Shown here in pieces: positions 34,246 through 43,334 of a DNA stretch of 64,000 bases; position 1 is the stretch's first letter, and every line of letters begins with the position of its first letter. The stretch lies in the NCBI GenBank assembly GCA_963703145.1, contig OY969793.1, forward strand, positions 248,001 through 312,000. Direction: 5' to 3'. Below the pieces are notes generated by a model. The model did no database searches, had not been told where the DNA came from, and saw only the letters and a program-made list of their open reading frames with translations. Position numbers and translations under genes: made by a program. The stretch comes from Bog-756 sp963703145. GTDB lineage: Bacteria; Actinomycetota; Acidimicrobiia; Acidimicrobiales; RAAP-2.

Positions 34246-34600
34246 GCTTCCGTTAGTACTCGGGCCGGGAGTGAGCACCTGCTGATCCACTGGGGGCAGA
34301 AGCTCCAGCGCCCAGTGCCCTCGCACCGGACAGGGCGCTGGGCGACCAGCACCGAATGCGGTTCCCAAGGTGAGTGTGGTTGGTGTGAGCCACCCCGAGT
34401 GCCTATGGGTCATGTGCCTCGGGCGGTACCCAATCCCCAGGTACCCGGGTCGGCGACGCTGGATGGCGGAATCCGGTCAGCCGACCCGGGCGAAGGGAAA
34501 ACTAGCGTTTCTCGTCGCAAGGTGGGTCGTAGTCGGATGGCCCGACCGCTCAGCGTGACGGCCATGTCTGTGAATCTTGGAGTGGGGTAAGAATTCGCTC
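34246..34600. other. Structured intergenic region, no protein gene
   Basis: 355 bases with two strong hairpins. CCAGCGCCC/GGGCGCTGG is a 9-bp stem around 34308-34344. CCCGGGTCGGC (34444-34454) pairs with GCCGACCCGGG (34480-34490), an 11-bp stem whose loop contains a GGAT/ATCC mini-stem. The repeated GGTACCC around 34429-34446 is also visible. It matches no RNA family I can recognise. It could be a non-coding RNA, a leader of the HicB-like gene, or plain terminator structures of the RNase D neighbourhood. Confidence 0.4.
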
Positions 34601-34813
34601 ATGGCCGGTCGCTTGTATTTGGCACGGGTTCGACGTGAGGAGGATCACTGGTTCCTCAACGTCTACGGGCTCAACGGGGCGACTGCCCACCTGTTCACCC
34701 TCGATCGCATCGACGAGGCAGTCCGGGATGTCATCGCCCTGGTCCTGAACGCCCCGGTCGATTCGTTTGACGTCGCCATCGAGATCAGCGACGCCGCCGA
34801 CCACAGCTACTGA
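34601..34813 (+). CDS. HicB-like antitoxin-fold protein
   Basis: 70 residues from the ATG at 34601. LARVRREEDHWFLNVYG forms the beta strands that in HicB antitoxins read as a partial RNase-H-like fold, and RIDEAVRDVIALVLNAPVDS is the following helix with its usual A/I-A-L pattern. No HicA toxin gene is adjacent on either side. It may be an orphan antitoxin or a stand-alone HicB-type regulator. Confidence 0.65.
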   Translation: MAGRLYLARVRREEDHWFLNVYGLNGATAHLFTLDRIDEAVRDVIALVLNAPVDSFDVAIEISDAADHSY

Positions 34814-35110
34814 TTGCTGACGAGGGTCATCGCCTCGACGCTGTGATGCTCGGGAGTCAGCGATGCGGCCCCATCGTCGGGTCCTGGTGGCGATGAGCCG
34901 CCTCTGATCCCGGTGGCCGATGGGCACACGGCTCGATCGTGGGCGTCGAGCATGGGAGGCCGTCGGGATCGGTGGACCCCTGTTATGGGCCTGAGTCACC
35001 GGTTACCCTGTCTCCGGCTTAGCGACCGCGAAGGATGGGCCGGTACTGCGATCTGTCGGCGGAAGTCAGTGGTCCATCGCTCGGTTCGAGGTCCAGAACA
35101 GGAGAGTGCG

Positions 35111-36271
35111 ATGAAGCTGTACTTCGACGACGAGTCCTTCGATGGACAGCTTCAGCGGACGGTGGCCAAGGCGGAGTCGGGTATGGCCACGATCGGAGAG
35201 TGCTTGGCCATCGCCGAGGGGATCACTCCAGGGGACCGCGACAGTTGGTACCGGGCATGGTTCGCCTTTGCCACTCGCCTCGTCGACCAGGGAAGCGCGG
35301 CGGTGGAGGCCGGCCATCACGTGAGTGCAGTCGGCGCGTTCTTGCGGGCTACCGAGTACTTTCGCCAGTCATTCTTCTTCCATCGGGACAGCTTGGACGG
35401 TGACGAACTGCGGTCCGCCTACCCGGCCAGCGTGCAGGCGTTTCGGGCCGCGCTGCCCCTGCTCGACCACGGGGCCGAGGTGCTCACCGGCGACCTGTCT
35501 GGCTATCTCTTCGTCCCGGGCGGTTCGCAGGTTCGTCGACCAACGCTTCTGCATCTCGGCGGTTACGACGGGACCTCCGAGGAGTTGTACGCCTCGGTCG
35601 GGCCCGCTCTGGACCGCGGCTACGCCTTCGCGGCGGTCGACGGTCCGGGGCAGGGATCGCTGCTCTACGACCAGCGGGTGACGATGCGGCCCGACTGGGA
35701 GCACGTCGTACCGGCGATGGTCGACGAATTGATCACGCACCCCGAGGTCGATCCGGACCGCATCGTTCTGGTCGGGCGATCCTTCGGTGGGCTGATTGCT
35801 CCGAGGGGGGCCTCAGGCGAGCACCGGTTGGTGGCCATGATCGTTGACCCCGGTCAGTTCGACCTGGGAAAGGCCATTGTCGGGCGTCTCGGTGAACTCG
35901 GAGACCGGGTCGACGACCCAGCCGCGGACGACCAGTTCGAGTCGCTCTTGGGCATTCCCGCACTTCGCGCCCTGCTCGCGCCCCGGATGGTGACCCACGG
36001 GCTGGGTAGCGTGCGTGCCTACTGCCAGGACCTGCTCCGCTACTCCAACGAGGAGACGGCTACAGCGATCACCTGTCCGAGCTTTGTGGCGGACAACGAG
36101 ACCGATCCGGTCTCGACCGGTCAGGGGAAACTCCTCTTCGACCACCTCACATGTCCCAAGACCTTCCGGCTGTTCACCAAGGCTGAGGGTGCCGAGGGCC
36201 ATTGCGAGGGAATGGCCCCCTCGGTGTTCTGGACGGCCGCTCTGGACTGGCTCGACGACCTGCTGGGCTGA
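35111..36271 (+). CDS. Alpha/beta hydrolase (FrsA-like/dihydroxypseudooxynicotine hydrolase-like)
   Basis: 386 residues from the ATG at 35111 with ACAGGAGAG upstream. A helical N-terminal cap (AVGAFLRATEYFRQSFFFH) precedes the hydrolase core: PTLLHLGGYDGTSEEL, DGPGQGSLLYDQ, nucleophile elbow VLVGRSFGGLIAPRGA, the acidic residue in VADNETDPVS and the histidine in GAEGHCEGM. The cap-plus-core layout matches the FrsA/2,6-dihydroxypseudooxynicotine hydrolase branch, which includes C-C bond hydrolases and esterases. Cytoplasmic. The substrate is unknown. Confidence 0.85.
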   Translation: MKLYFDDESFDGQLQRTVAKAESGMATIGECLAIAEGITPGDRDSWYRAWFAFATRLVDQGSAAVEAGHHVSAVGAFLRATEYFRQSFFFHRDSLDGDELRSAYPASVQAFRAALPLLDHGAEVLTGDLSGYLFVPGGSQVRRPTLLHLGGYDGTSEELYASVGPALDRGYAFAAVDGPGQGSLLYDQRVTMRPDWEHVVPAMVDELITHPEVDPDRIVLVGRSFGGLIAPRGASGEHRLVAMIVDPGQFDLGKAIVGRLGELGDRVDDPAADDQFESLLGIPALRALLAPRMVTHGLGSVRAYCQDLLRYSNEETATAITCPSFVADNETDPVSTGQGKLLFDHLTCPKTFRLFTKAEGAEGHCEGMAPSVFWTAALDWLDDLLG

Positions 36272-36353
36272 CCATCGGAGGGTTGAGCGTCAACGTCGAT
36301 GCCGATCCACCGCTTGACTCTGGTTGCCTTGCACAGGACAACGACCAGCTGGG

Positions 36354-36740
36354 TCAGGATCGAGCGATGGCGGCTCCCGGGTCAGGGGCCGACCGGGGAA
36401 GATCACCGGCAATGACTTGGGGATACCGGCCCTGGTCGAACTCCGCCACGAACTGGCGCACGGATTTGGGCAGTTGGACGTGCAGGCGCCCGGCCGGCCG
36501 GTGGTCATCGGCGGTCACGATGGTCAGGGCCATCGAGCAGTGGCCCACGGAGACCGATCGGACGCGGGGCTCCGAGCCCAGGACGGCCGACATGTAGAGG
36601 GCGACGGCACACGTCCGGTTGTCCCTCGGCTTGCCCCGGACCCCGGTGGCCTCCAGCGAGCCAGCCACCTCGTCGGGCGTCCCGCCCAGGCCGGCGAGGT
36701 GGGCGTTGGTCTCACGCTTGAGTTGTCGAAGGTAGCTCAT
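36354..36740 (-). CDS. Conserved hypothetical actinobacterial protein
   Basis: A 128-residue protein opening MSYLRQLKRETNAHLAGLGG with AGGAGG in front. LEATGVRGKPRDNRTCAVAL and LHVQLPKSVRQFVAEFDQG are internally coherent, amphipathic stretches. No catalytic motif, signal peptide or membrane segment was recognised. The ribosome-binding site and codon pattern support a real gene; function unknown. Confidence 0.65.
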   Translation of the reverse strand: MSYLRQLKRETNAHLAGLGGTPDEVAGSLEATGVRGKPRDNRTCAVALYMSAVLGSEPRVRSVSVGHCSMALTIVTADDHRPAGRLHVQLPKSVRQFVAEFDQGRYPQVIAGDLPRSAPDPGAAIARS

Positions 36741-37001
36741 CGGTCCTCCTGGGCGGTCCTTCCATCGTAGAGGTCCCTGGGGTGTCGTGAGCCGTTGGCC
36801 GCATCGAGCGACGTTCCGCCCGAACCAGCCTGGGCGGTCCCCCGATGGTCCATCCCGGTCCGATTCCTGGGCCAGCCGCAGCGAGGACCCCTCAGGGCCC
36901 CGCCACCCCGGGGGTGGCCTTTGTCTACGGTGCGTGGTCTCGGCACCACATGAGGTGCCGTCCCCTTTCGCAATGTTTCACTCCCGCGGGATGATGGCTC
37001 C

Positions 37002-37259
37002 ATGAGGGCAGGGGCGAAGCCAGTCGACGTAGCCGGAGTCTCGTTGGCCGAGCTGATCGAGTTCTGCGCCCGCTGCATCGCCATGGGCATCCCTGAGTCG
37101 ACCAAGCTGCGGGCCATGACCGACGACCAGACCGCGCTCTTGTCGGTATTGGCCCACACGCCGCTCGCCACCCCGTTCGATGCATTCGTTCCCGCCGACG
37201 GCGAGCACGGCGTGATCATCGACGGCGGCGTCGTCATCGAGATCCCCGACGAGGACTGA
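37002..37259 (+). CDS. Hypothetical small acidic protein
   Basis: 85 residues with VSLAELIEFCARCIAMGIPE and a strongly acidic end (VVIEIPDED). It has an amphipathic helical first half and a strand-rich second half. No recognised family. The upstream 260 bases are shared with the divergent 36354 gene. Ribosome-binding evidence is weak, so support is moderate. Confidence 0.55.
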   Translation: MRAGAKPVDVAGVSLAELIEFCARCIAMGIPESTKLRAMTDDQTALLSVLAHTPLATPFDAFVPADGEHGVIIDGGVVIEIPDED

Positions 37260-37331
37260 CCCGCCCGGCCTTCGATGGGGCAGGCCCTCTGGCTGCAGGA
37301 TCCGGGGCAGGACCGACGGTCGGGGACGAGG

Positions 37332-37817
37332 TCAGGCGTCGAGTTCGGTCAGGACCTCCCCGATGATCTTGGTGGTCTCATGGGCCGCCAGCACCTCGCC
37401 GCCCTCCGCCTCGGCGACCTCGGTGGCAAAGGCCTCCACGGAGTGGACGCCACCCACGAGGACATGGCGAAGGGCCTCGCCGCTGGCCTGGGGGTCGTCG
37501 AGGGCCGCGACCGCCGGGGCGACCGCATGGTCGGGTGCACTGGCCACCGCGTGCACGAGCGTCATGGCCTCTTGTCGACCGGTGGCCGTCGAGACCACGG
37601 GCTGACGATCTGGATTCTGCTCGAGGTCCCATTCGGCCAGTGCCTCGTCGTAGCCACCCTCGCCTGGGTGCAGCACACGGGTGGTCGGGGCTTCGTCGTC
37701 GATCGGCTTGGTGTCACCGCTGTCGGACCGCGCCGCCACCTCGTCGGTGGCCTGGTGCGTCCTCTCGTGGGGGACGGGCACGACCAGCGTGCCGTCGGGG
37801 TTGCGAACGATACTCAT
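37332..37817 (-). CDS. Hypothetical protein
   Basis: 161 residues. AGGAGG precedes the ATG at 37817. The N-terminal half is polar and probably disordered, the C-terminal half (ASGEALRHVLVGGVHSVEAF, then ATEVAEAEGGEVLAAHETTK) helical. No membrane segment, signal peptide or catalytic motif was seen and no family is recognised. It is divergent from the helix-hairpin-helix membrane protein at 38032. Confidence 0.6.
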   Translation of the reverse strand: MSIVRNPDGTLVVPVPHERTHQATDEVAARSDSGDTKPIDDEAPTTRVLHPGEGGYDEALAEWDLEQNPDRQPVVSTATGRQEAMTLVHAVASAPDHAVAPAVAALDDPQASGEALRHVLVGGVHSVEAFATEVAEAEGGEVLAAHETTKIIGEVLTELDA

Positions 37818-38031
37818 GTGTGCGCCTCCTGGGATGAACGGCGCGAGTCAGCGCCGATTGGTCAGCCCTACCCGTAATCGGGCTGCCTGGCCTGATTGTC
37901 ACAGGATTGCAACCGGACAACGGGCCTTCTCCCTCGTTTTCGGGCACAGAACTGTGAAACGATCTCCAAATTCCCGATGTTGTCGTCGAGCTGCATCCGA
38001 ACGGTGGAGCCGCAGAGCAAGGGAGCGACGG

Positions 38032-38859
38032 ATGACCCACGAGGCAGCAAGCAGCCGCGCGGCGGGGTGGAGCCCTGATGGAGTCGGCCTGGGCACCTTG
38101 CCTCCGCGTGCCATTCCCGAGTGGCCGTGCGCCTGGAGTCCCAGCACCGAACAGGATCGGCCCGTGCGGGGGGTCGACCCGATCGGATCCGCGGTCCCTC
38201 TCCACAGCCATACACCGGGGGAACGGTGGACGGCGGCATCGGTGGCGTGGGCACTCGTTCCGGCCGTCACACTCGGTCTCGGCGCGGCGCCGTGCTTCCT
38301 CGTCGCGGCGATCCGTCTGCGCCAGTGGCGTCTGGGTATTGCTGCGTTCGCGTACGGGTGCGGATACCTGCTGTCCCTGGTGCTCGCCGGCGGGGACTAT
38401 CCCGACGCCAGCTGGCAGGTCAACCTGGGTTTGTTCCTGGTGTTCGCCGTGGTCATCGGAAGTACGGGCCACGCCTTTGCCATCGGCCGCAACGTCTTTC
38501 CGCACCGGACGCAGCCCCAAACGCCCCAGACAGCACTGGCGGTGGCCCGAAGCCGTGTGCGGCAACGCGATGATGCGCGACAGATCGCCCTGACCGATCC
38601 CATCTTGGCCCGCGACCTGGCCATCGGACGGCCCGACCTCGTCCGCAGCTTCGACGACGGCGGATTGGTCGATATCAACCACGTCCCAGCCGATGTCCTC
38701 GGCCAGTTGGAAGGGGTCGATCACGAACTGGCTCTGCTCATCGTCGACGTACGGGCCGCCGTCCGGGGATTCGAGAGCCGCGACGACTTCGAGGTCACCT
38801 TGGGCCTGGATCCCCACCGGCTGGACCGGGTGGCCGATCTCCTGGTGTTCTGCCGATGA
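38032..38859 (+). CDS. Membrane protein with ComEA-like helix-hairpin-helix domain
   Basis: 275 residues from the ATG at 38032. Residues ~65-150 contain membrane helices (VAWALVPAVTLGLGAAPCFL, FAYGCGYLLSLVLAG, NLGLFLVFAVVIGS). The last ~80 residues (DLVRSFDDGGLVDINHVPAD, then VLGQLEGVDHELALLIVDVR) have the 'VDINxAPxxxLxxLPGI' layout of ComEA/type-II-secretion K helix-hairpin-helix domains. Those bind DNA or mediate protein contacts. Here the hairpin would face the cytoplasm or outside depending on topology, which is not resolved. Not a standard ComEA, which has one N-terminal membrane anchor. Confidence 0.7.
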   Translation: MTHEAASSRAAGWSPDGVGLGTLPPRAIPEWPCAWSPSTEQDRPVRGVDPIGSAVPLHSHTPGERWTAASVAWALVPAVTLGLGAAPCFLVAAIRLRQWRLGIAAFAYGCGYLLSLVLAGGDYPDASWQVNLGLFLVFAVVIGSTGHAFAIGRNVFPHRTQPQTPQTALAVARSRVRQRDDARQIALTDPILARDLAIGRPDLVRSFDDGGLVDINHVPADVLGQLEGVDHELALLIVDVRAAVRGFESRDDFEVTLGLDPHRLDRVADLLVFCR

Positions 38860-38890
38860 CAACACAGAGGGCTGCTCGGCATCGTCGACC

Positions 38891-39421
38891 TCAGGCGGGT
38901 CGGGCGCTCCGGTTCCACCAGGTCGGGTTGGTGGCCGCGTCCTCACCGAGCCAGACGAAGTGGTGCGTGGCCGACCGGGCGAGGAGCGGCATGGTGGCCA
39001 ATCCGGCGAGCACCCACTTGCGGTCACCCCGGGGCACCTCGGTGGCGATGGAGGCCAGGCACCCGGCCATCCACATCCACAGGATGGTGTTGTAGGCGGG
39101 CAGCGTCGATGCCGGGATGCCTTCGGCCTCGGTCAGGACAGGCAGCCCGAGACGACCCCGTCGCCACGGCCACAGCTGATAGTGGACCAGACCGCCGGCG
39201 AGCGCGGCACCTGTCCACACCGCCAACAGCTTGTCCCAACGCCTGCCTCCGCCCCATGCCAGTCCGGCCCAGATCGGAAGTTGGAGTCCCCAGAGGGCTC
39301 CTGCCCCCCCGAGCCCGAGTTCGGGCTGCAGCACCAGTCCGACGCCTTGGGTGAGTTCGAAACCGTGATGGGCCACCGTCCCAGCGGCGGCGAGGACGGA
39401 CCATGGTCGGCGACACGGCAC
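38891..39421 (-). CDS. Hypothetical integral membrane protein
   Basis: About 176 residues with four hydrophobic segments (ALWGLQLPIWAGLAWG, LLAVWTGAALAGGLVHY, TILWMWMAGCLASIATEV, WVLAGLATMPLLARSATHHF). The GTG at 39421 is used; the frame is open to 39541, but that part overlaps the end of the GGDEF gene. No family recognised. Conserved histidines and tryptophans near the ends of the helices are the only notable residues. Confidence 0.6.
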   Translation of the reverse strand: MPCRRPWSVLAAAGTVAHHGFELTQGVGLVLQPELGLGGAGALWGLQLPIWAGLAWGGGRRWDKLLAVWTGAALAGGLVHYQLWPWRRGRLGLPVLTEAEGIPASTLPAYNTILWMWMAGCLASIATEVPRGDRKWVLAGLATMPLLARSATHHFVWLGEDAATNPTWWNRSARPA

Positions 39422-39479
39422 AGCGGTGCAGGTTAGCCAGACCGTGGTGCCAGCCGCCCGTTCCCACGACGGGTGGTGT

Positions 39480-41454
39480 TCAGGGCGCTCCGTACTGGCG
39501 TACCCGACCGCGCCCGTCTGCCTTGGCCGCGTACAGCGCATCGTCGGCCCGCTCGATCAGCATCTCGACGCCGATGTCGAACTGGTCCGACGCGGCGACC
39601 CCGATGCTGCACCCGATGCCGAACGTCTGGCCGTCCACGGTGAGGGACGAGTTGGCCACTGACTCGCTGATCCGGTTGGCCAGCAGCGACGGGTCGCTGG
39701 AGCCCCGAGCCCCGAGCCATCCGACCACGAACTCGTCCCCGCCGAACCGGGCGATGACGTCCGAGGCCCTGGTGGCGGCCCGCAGTGCGTCTGCCACGGC
39801 GCGGATGGCCACGTCGCCTCCCTCGTGCCCGAAGGAGTCATTGATCCTCTTGAGCTCGTCGAGGTCGATGAACAAGACGGTGAGCTCGAGCTCCCCCTGA
39901 CTGCGACGGACGGTGGCCAGATCACGCTCCAGCGACTCGAGCGCCGCCCCACGGTTCAACAGGCCCGTCAGGGAGTCGCGCGTGGCTCGCTCGGCCAGTG
40001 CCTCGCGTCTGGCTCTCCCCGGCGCGCAACGACAGCTGGAGCTGGATGAGGGCCGATTGGAGGGCCTCACCGGTCCGGCCGGGCAGGGACCTGGCCAGCA
40101 CGGGATCGTCCAGATCGCCCTCGGAGAGGGCGATGGCCTGCTCCTGGACCATCCGCAGCGTGGAGGACATCTGGTTGAAGGCCCCGGCGGCCAGCGCCAG
40201 TTCGCGGGGACCGGATTCGTCGAGATCGGGCAGCTCGAGTTCACCCTCTCGCACCGAGGCGGCCGCCGCGACGATGCGGAGCAGTGGGCGACGGACCGCC
40301 CGTCCGAGGAACAGCACCGCCCCGATTGCCGCCAGGACGAGAAGCAGCATCGAGATAAACGTCACGACGAGCGTCTTGGTGGCGGACGTGGCTTGTGCCG
40401 AGGTGGCAGCACGGAGGTCGGTGGAGCTGGCCAGGACCAAGTGGCTCAACGACGCGTCCCACCGGACCTCGGCCCGTCCGACGGCGGCGATGGCGGCCGT
40501 GTTGGTGGCATAGGTGGGTGTGCCGTGGGTCAGTCCGACCGCGATGGCCCGTTGGACGTCGTTGGAGAATTCGATGTTGACGGGATCCTTCGTTACCACC
40601 GTCCACGCCAGTGCGGCGCGCGGGCCCAGGCTGCCGGGAAAGCCCTTCACCGCCTGTTGGAACAACTCGCTGCTGACGATGAGACTCTGGACCTCGGCCG
40701 GAGTCCCCGTGGCGGTGAGCACCGTCTCCAGCGACCCTCCGCCTTTGAGCGTCTCCTCGCCGAGGCCGGAGGTGAAAGCCTCGAAGGAGGACTGCAGTGC
40801 CGCGAGCCGGCTCCGGGTGACGGGGGAGTCCGTTGATCCGTTGGCCCTCACCAGGCGGTCGAAGGTGTCCTGCCACTGATCGTCGATCTTGGCGCCGAGA
40901 CCGCTGAAGAAGGACTCGACCGCGGGAAAGGTCTCGGTCTTGTTGTCGATCGCTTTGCGCACCGCGAGCAGTTGGGTGTGCTCCGCGGCGAAGGTGCCGC
41001 TGGGACCGAAGACGGCATCGTGGTCGACGGCCCGGCGAGCGGTCACCTGATTGGCGGGGAAGTCCACGCCGAGTAGGGCGTCGACCTCGGCCACCGAGAT
41101 GTTGTAGACCCGGGCCGCGGTGATGGCCTGGCTGGCCACGTATTCGGCGTAGACGTCCACCCGCGCTCGGAGGAGTGAGTCGAGTACCAGGGACGACTGT
41201 TGGGTCAGCACGGCCTGGCGACGGGTCGACGACTGGTGCAACACCACCGACGAGGCAAGGCCGACAGCCACCAGCAGGGGGATCACCACAACCAGCACCA
41301 GCGATGTGCCGATGCTCAGCCGGTGCCCCCGATGGTCCACACTCGCCCTGGTCGGCCCCGGGCCGCTGTCTCGGGCCGGGCCGACCGGATGGTCGGACGC
41401 CGGACTCCCGCCGTGGGTCCCACCCCGAGGCGGGACGGTGCTCGTTGGATCCAC
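39480..41454 (-). pseudogene. Membrane-bound diguanylate cyclase (HAMP-GGDEF), frameshifted before GGDEF
   Basis: The frame from 41454 encodes a cytoplasmic N-terminus, a membrane helix (LSIGTSLVLVVVIPLLVAVG), about 250 residues of helical extracytoplasmic sensor (NIT-like by pattern), a second helix (VVTFISMLLLVLAAIGAVLF) and a HAMP-like linker, then fails near a C4 run at 40017-40020. Dropping one base continues REALAERATRDSLTGLLNR and a GGDEF domain with ARFGGDEFVV, ending at 39480. The complete product would make cyclic di-GMP in response to an external signal. A second GGDEF protein is at 43335. Homopolymer location suggests a sequencing error. Confidence 0.85.
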
Positions 41455-41563
41455 CGGCTACAGACGCACTGCAATGGTGGTATCCACTCCGCGGTATCGG
41501 CAGGTTCGGTGTCGAGCAGAAGGGCACCATCGAGATATCTGTCGCCGTAGGCGCCAGTTGTGC

Positions 41564-42475
41564 CTAGGTCCATCGCATGGTGGCCCGCTGCTGCCAGTAG
41601 ACCACAGGGTCGACGGCCTCCAGCTGGGTCCGCCCGGCGGTCATCGGGGGTGACCGGTCCAGGGCCGACAGGTTCGACCGCATCTGGTCGACGGTTGCCG
41701 CACCACACAGCACGACGTCGGCCCAGGGTTGGGCCAGCGCCGCGGCCAGGGCCACGGCGTCAGGACGACGGCCGAGCCCGGCAGTGACCGGGCCGGGCCG
41801 GGCGAGCCGACCGTTGGCCAGCGCCTCTTTGATGATCACCGTCCAACCGGCGTCTTTGGCCTCGGATAGGGCCGGACCAGCCGAGGGCTCCAGGAGGTTC
41901 CACGTGGCCTGCACTGCCGAGAACAGGGGCGAGCCGTCCACCTCGACCGCCAGGGCCCGACGCAGCGTCACCGACTGGCCCGGACCACTGAGGCTCAGCC
42001 CGACCGGCACGCCCAGTCGGGCCAGGGCCCGATGCACGAGGCGGTCGTCGAGGATCCCCGACTCCACCGTGGCTGAATGGACCTGGTAGAGGCGCAACCA
42101 CGGTCCGAGGAGGGCCTCCGTCTCGGGCCACTGCCGGGCCAAGGCCTGCGCTGAGTGGTCCTTCACCTCGGGCACGGCCGCATCCACCGCCCAGTCTGCG
42201 GTGTAGGTGTAGCCCCATTTGGAGGACACCGTCACCTGGTCGGGCCCGATATCGCGACGGTGCAACCATCGAGAGAGGAACTGTTCGGCCCGTCCGTAGG
42301 ACCGTGCCGAGTCGAACCACCGGATCCCCCCGGCCCACGCCGCGTCACAGACCAGGTGGCAGCGATCCTCCAGGGCTTCGACGGAGTGATCGCCACCCAG
42401 GTCCTCGCCGTGGCCGACGGTCAGGTACCCCGGTCGACCTAGCGCGGCGAGGCCCAGTCCCAGTACGGCCACCAC
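41564..42475 (-). CDS. Aldo/keto reductase
   Basis: About 303 residues of TIM barrel. The catalytic tetrad is visible: Asp and Tyr in WFDSARSYGRAE, Lys in TVSSKWGYTY and His in LRLYQVHSAT. The C-terminal NADPH region has LCGAATVDQMRSNLSAL. The GTG at 42475 is the first start after the aldolase stop (42510); the longer open frame only shadows the aldolase gene. It reduces aldehydes or ketones with NADPH. Same strand and 34 bases after the aldolase, so probably co-transcribed. Confidence 0.88.
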   Translation of the reverse strand: MVAVLGLGLAALGRPGYLTVGHGEDLGGDHSVEALEDRCHLVCDAAWAGGIRWFDSARSYGRAEQFLSRWLHRRDIGPDQVTVSSKWGYTYTADWAVDAAVPEVKDHSAQALARQWPETEALLGPWLRLYQVHSATVESGILDDRLVHRALARLGVPVGLSLSGPGQSVTLRRALAVEVDGSPLFSAVQATWNLLEPSAGPALSEAKDAGWTVIIKEALANGRLARPGPVTAGLGRRPDAVALAAALAQPWADVVLCGAATVDQMRSNLSALDRSPPMTAGRTQLEAVDPVVYWQQRATMRWT

Positions 42476-42509
42476 GTAACCCGGCCGCAGCCGCTCGGGT
42501 CGGTCGCCC

Positions 42510-43205
42510 TTAGGCCTGCTCGGACCGGTTCTTGTCGGCCTTGTCCTTGTCGACCTTCCGCATGACCCCGTACCCACCGGAGATGGCCGCCATGATGATG
42601 GCCTCGAAGTCCTTGTCGCCCAGGATGTTCGGTGTCCCCATCGACGACGAGCGCCAGTACAACTCGGCCAGCCACTCGAGCAGTTCCAGGCGTTCGATGG
42701 CCTGGTCCATGGTGCTCCCATAGGCCACCGATCCGTGGTTCTGCATCAGCGCGGCATTCCGGCCCTTCAGGGCCTCGATCACGTTGTGGGCCAGCTCGGG
42801 GGATCCGAAGGTTGCATACGCTGCGGTCCGGGGAGCGCCGCCGAGACCCAGGCAGCTGTAGTGCAGTGGCGGCAGTTCGTCGAGGCAACAGGCGATGGCC
42901 GTCGACGCCATGGCGTGGGCATGGGTGATGGCGAGCGCATCGGTGCCGGCGTAGATCCCGGTATGGAGCGGCACCTCAGAGGTGGGGGCGAGGTCGCCGT
43001 CGACGATCGTCCCGTCGAGTTCGATGACCGTGACCATCTCCGCGGTGACGGTTCCGAGGTCGGCTCCGGTCGGGGTGACGGCGACCAGATCGCCGTTCCG
43101 GGCGGAGATGTTGCCGGCAGTGCCGATTACCAGGCCCTGTTGGGCCAGGTGACGACTCGCCCTGGCGACCGCTTCTCGTTCGTCAGCAAGGAGCAGTGTG
43201 CTCAT
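42510..43205 (-). CDS. Class II aldolase/adducin family protein
   Basis: 231 residues of the FucA/AraD fold: GTAGNISARNGDLVAVTPTG (phosphate-binding loop), PLHTGIYAGTDALAITHAHA with zinc histidines, and MQNHGSVAYGSTMDQAIERL with the third histidine. These enzymes cleave or epimerise sugar phosphates such as L-fuculose-1-phosphate or L-ribulose-5-phosphate. The basic C-terminal tail (RKVDKDKADKNRSEQA) is unusual. The exact sugar is unknown. Confidence 0.92.
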   Translation of the reverse strand: MSTLLLADEREAVARASRHLAQQGLVIGTAGNISARNGDLVAVTPTGADLGTVTAEMVTVIELDGTIVDGDLAPTSEVPLHTGIYAGTDALAITHAHAMASTAIACCLDELPPLHYSCLGLGGAPRTAAYATFGSPELAHNVIEALKGRNAALMQNHGSVAYGSTMDQAIERLELLEWLAELYWRSSSMGTPNILGDKDFEAIIMAAISGGYGVMRKVDKDKADKNRSEQA

Positions 43206-43334
43206 TCGGGTTCCTCTCCGCAGTGGCTGTCTCGGGATTCAACGATGGTTGCAGTGCCGGGTCGGAAAACGACTGTGCCCTGCCACCGAGTTGTCTAGCA
43301 CGACCGGCCCTGATCAGGGCCGGTCGGGGCCGGT

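Noticed and set aside
34550..34999. 149-codon minus-strand frame opposite the HicB-like gene
   Set aside because: Shadow of the HicB-like frame; no family sequence and it runs through unstructured Arg-rich sequence.
36902..36918. GC-rich hairpin GCCACCCC-G-GGGGTGGC followed by CTTTG as a terminator
   Set aside because: The loop is sterically too short as written and no plus-strand gene ends just upstream, so no terminated transcript can be named.
40241..41530. 429-codon minus-strand frame overlapping the GGDEF sensor
   Set aside because: Out of frame with the membrane helices and HAMP linker, and rich in Arg/Pro as expected for a shadow.
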